NCBI GenBank assembly: GCA_002309765.1
Contig: DBXY01000067.1
Span: forward strand, 39,631 to 55,774
Origin: Verrucomicrobia bacterium UBA1200
Lineage (GTDB): Bacteria; Verrucomicrobiota; Kiritimatiellia; RFP12; UBA1067
Length of the DNA stretch: 16,144 nucleotides
Direction: 5' to 3'
Made by a program: the position numbers and the translations under genes
Shown: positions 15,071 through 16,144 of the stretch, one piece after another
Layout: the number at the start of each line of letters is the position of its first letter
How positions within the stretch are numbered: position 1 is the first letter of the stretch
Notes under the pieces: generated by a model
Databases searched by the model: none
The model's input: only the letters and a program-made list of their open reading frames with translations
Told to the model about the DNA's origin: nothing

Positions 15071-16144
15071 TTATTCGTTAGGGACAATGTAGGCGATGCG
15101 GAAACTGTAAGTGGCGCCTGTTCCGGAAGCGGAGCTTTTCGCCGATGACTTGAGATTCGCTCCCGATGTTAAAGCATCCTGACCGCGGACGACCCGGTTC
15201 GCGTGCGTGCCCGTCGCCGGCGTGAACGCATCGTCCGTTTCGCGGGTACCGTTGAGGACATCAAGGCACCACTGCCAGTTATTGCCGACCATATCATAGA
15301 GGCCCCATGCGTTCGGCAACTTTGTGCCGACATCTTGTCCGGCGGGGACACCGAAAACCGCATACTGCGAAGCCAGACTCGCATCCGTTCCCCAGAAATA
15401 GGTGGTGGTGGTGCCGGCGCGTGTGGCGATCTCATGCATGATCTCCGTCGGAAGGTCGAAATTCATGTGCGTTTTGCCGTTGAGCCATTCGATGATCATC
15501 CAACGGTTTTGCACGCACTGTTGCGGAGGGGTGACGGTCGGGTCTGTCGTCCCCCGTATGTCGCGATTGTAGCCCAATGATGGCCGCTCTTTGATGCTGT
15601 CCCTTCCCGCAACACCGGCGGTGGGGAAATCGAACACATACCAGTACTGATAGTCGGTCCAGGGGAAGACGCCGATGTAATAATCCTTGTCGGTGGTCCA
15701 AGTCTTCGTGCCGCCGTCGCCGGTCTTGTACTCCCCTTTGGGAACCTTGCGCAGCACCAGGTGCGTGGTCTTGTACTTCCGGACATTATATCGGGCGTTA
15801 GAGAGCTCCTGCCCACTCAAGCTTCCGAGTTTGTCATCCGCCGTGAACACGCCCTCATAGGTTACCTCTCCCGACGAGAGATCGACAATCATGTAGTCGT
15901 TGCCCTCCCGCACAGGCACGGAATAGTATGAGGCGAGCATCTTGCAATCTTCCCGTTTCACACCGGCCGGGGGATTCTCCCACGTAACCGTGTGCGTACC
16001 GACATCCGCATCCACATTCGGCGCGCCGTCATAGGCAATATAAGTGATACCTTCGATAACCGAGGTAAGCACCACTTTCCCCACTCTTCCGTCAAGGTCG
16101 CCGTCGCTGTCGCTGATAGTATAGGTGATATCGACCTTGTTGTT
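15071..16144 (-). CDS. SUMF1/formylglycine-generating-enzyme-like secreted protein, 5' end outside window
   Basis: The visible 357 residues are the C-terminal part; the frame stays open to the window edge, so a GTG at 16084 is an internal valine, not a start. The N-terminal visible region (VDITYTISDSDGDLDG to VGTHTVTWENPPAG, residues 4-61) is an Ig/FnIII-like segment. The SUMF1 domain follows from about 127 (THLVLRKVPKGEY), with LPTEIMHEIATRAG (231-244), LPNAWGLYDMVGNNWQWCLD (276-295), NRVVRG (316-321) and YSFRIAY (346-352). These correspond to the PN.wGLYDM.GNV.EWC.D and RGGS...FR motifs. Proteins with Ig-like segments plus this domain are abundant at the surface of PVC bacteria; most are probably binding or structural modules rather than sulfatase activators, and no sulfatase lies nearby. 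GNNWQW replaces GNVWEW. Confidence 0.85.
   Translation of the reverse strand, partial: NNKVDITYTISDSDGDLDGRVGKVVLTSVIEGITYIAYDGAPNVDADVGTHTVTWENPPAGVKREDCKMLASYYSVPVREGNDYMIVDLSSGEVTYEGVFTADDKLGSLSGQELSNARYNVRKYKTTHLVLRKVPKGEYKTGDGGTKTWTTDKDYYIGVFPWTDYQYWYVFDFPTAGVAGRDSIKERPSLGYNRDIRGTTDPTVTPPQQCVQNRWMIIEWLNGKTHMNFDLPTEIMHEIATRAGTTTTYFWGTDASLASQYAVFGVPAGQDVGTKLPNAWGLYDMVGNNWQWCLDVLNGTRETDDAFTPATGTHANRVVRGQDALTSGANLKSSAKSSASGTGATYSFRIAYIVPNE

Noticed and set aside
16082..16084. GTG at 16084 as start of the SUMF1 protein
   Set aside because: The frame remains open to 16144 with Ig-like sequence, so the true start lies outside the window.
1..16144. CRISPR array, tRNA, rRNA, riboswitch or integrase
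   Set aside because: No spaced direct repeats, no tRNA-like cloverleaf, no rRNA stretch and no recombinase pattern were seen on either strand by eye.

Overview
All intact genes in this roughly 60% G+C window lie on the minus strand, so it reads right to left. The gene content suggests an uncultured bacterium of the PVC superphylum, most likely Kiritimatiellota or a Verrucomicrobia/Lentisphaerae relative. The reasons are a bacterial V/A-type ATPase operon of the chlamydial/spirochaetal layout, several secreted glycoside hydrolases, a secreted formylglycine-generating-enzyme-like (SUMF1) protein with an Ig-like N-terminal part, and a sugar-porter transporter. This taxonomic call is an inference; there is no rRNA or other marker in the window.

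Layout in transcription order. (1) 16144-14176: the 3' part of a SUMF1-domain surface protein, then, 16 nt later, an unrecognised 292-aa secreted protein with an apparent internal repeat. (2) 14047-7143: a glycan-use cluster. It holds a secreted TIM-barrel hydrolase with an alpha-glucuronidase/hexosaminidase-like N-terminal domain, a GH95 (alpha-L-fucosidase family) enzyme with an extra N-terminal beta-sandwich-like region, a small secreted five-bladed-propeller glycosidase-like protein, and a sugar-porter MFS transporter only 7 nt after it. (3) 7142-6783: a 360-nt gene-free stretch with an inverted repeat and the decayed 5' end of an IS4-type transposase. (4) 6782-5202: a paralogue of the first hydrolase. 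(5) 5076-1: the V/A-type ATPase operon E - DUF2764 - A - B - D - I (I runs off the window), with a sigma70-like promoter in front.

Working model: the secreted hydrolases trim fucose (or L-galactose) and other residues from complex glycans outside the inner membrane, the sugar porter imports the monosaccharide, and the ATPase couples ATP to ion movement. No SusC/SusD pair or regulator gene is visible. The sequence features that ordinary annotation would miss are a GC-rich intergenic repeat present twice (one copy forms a large palindrome), the transposase relic, start-codon corrections for three genes, and a partial gene at each window edge.
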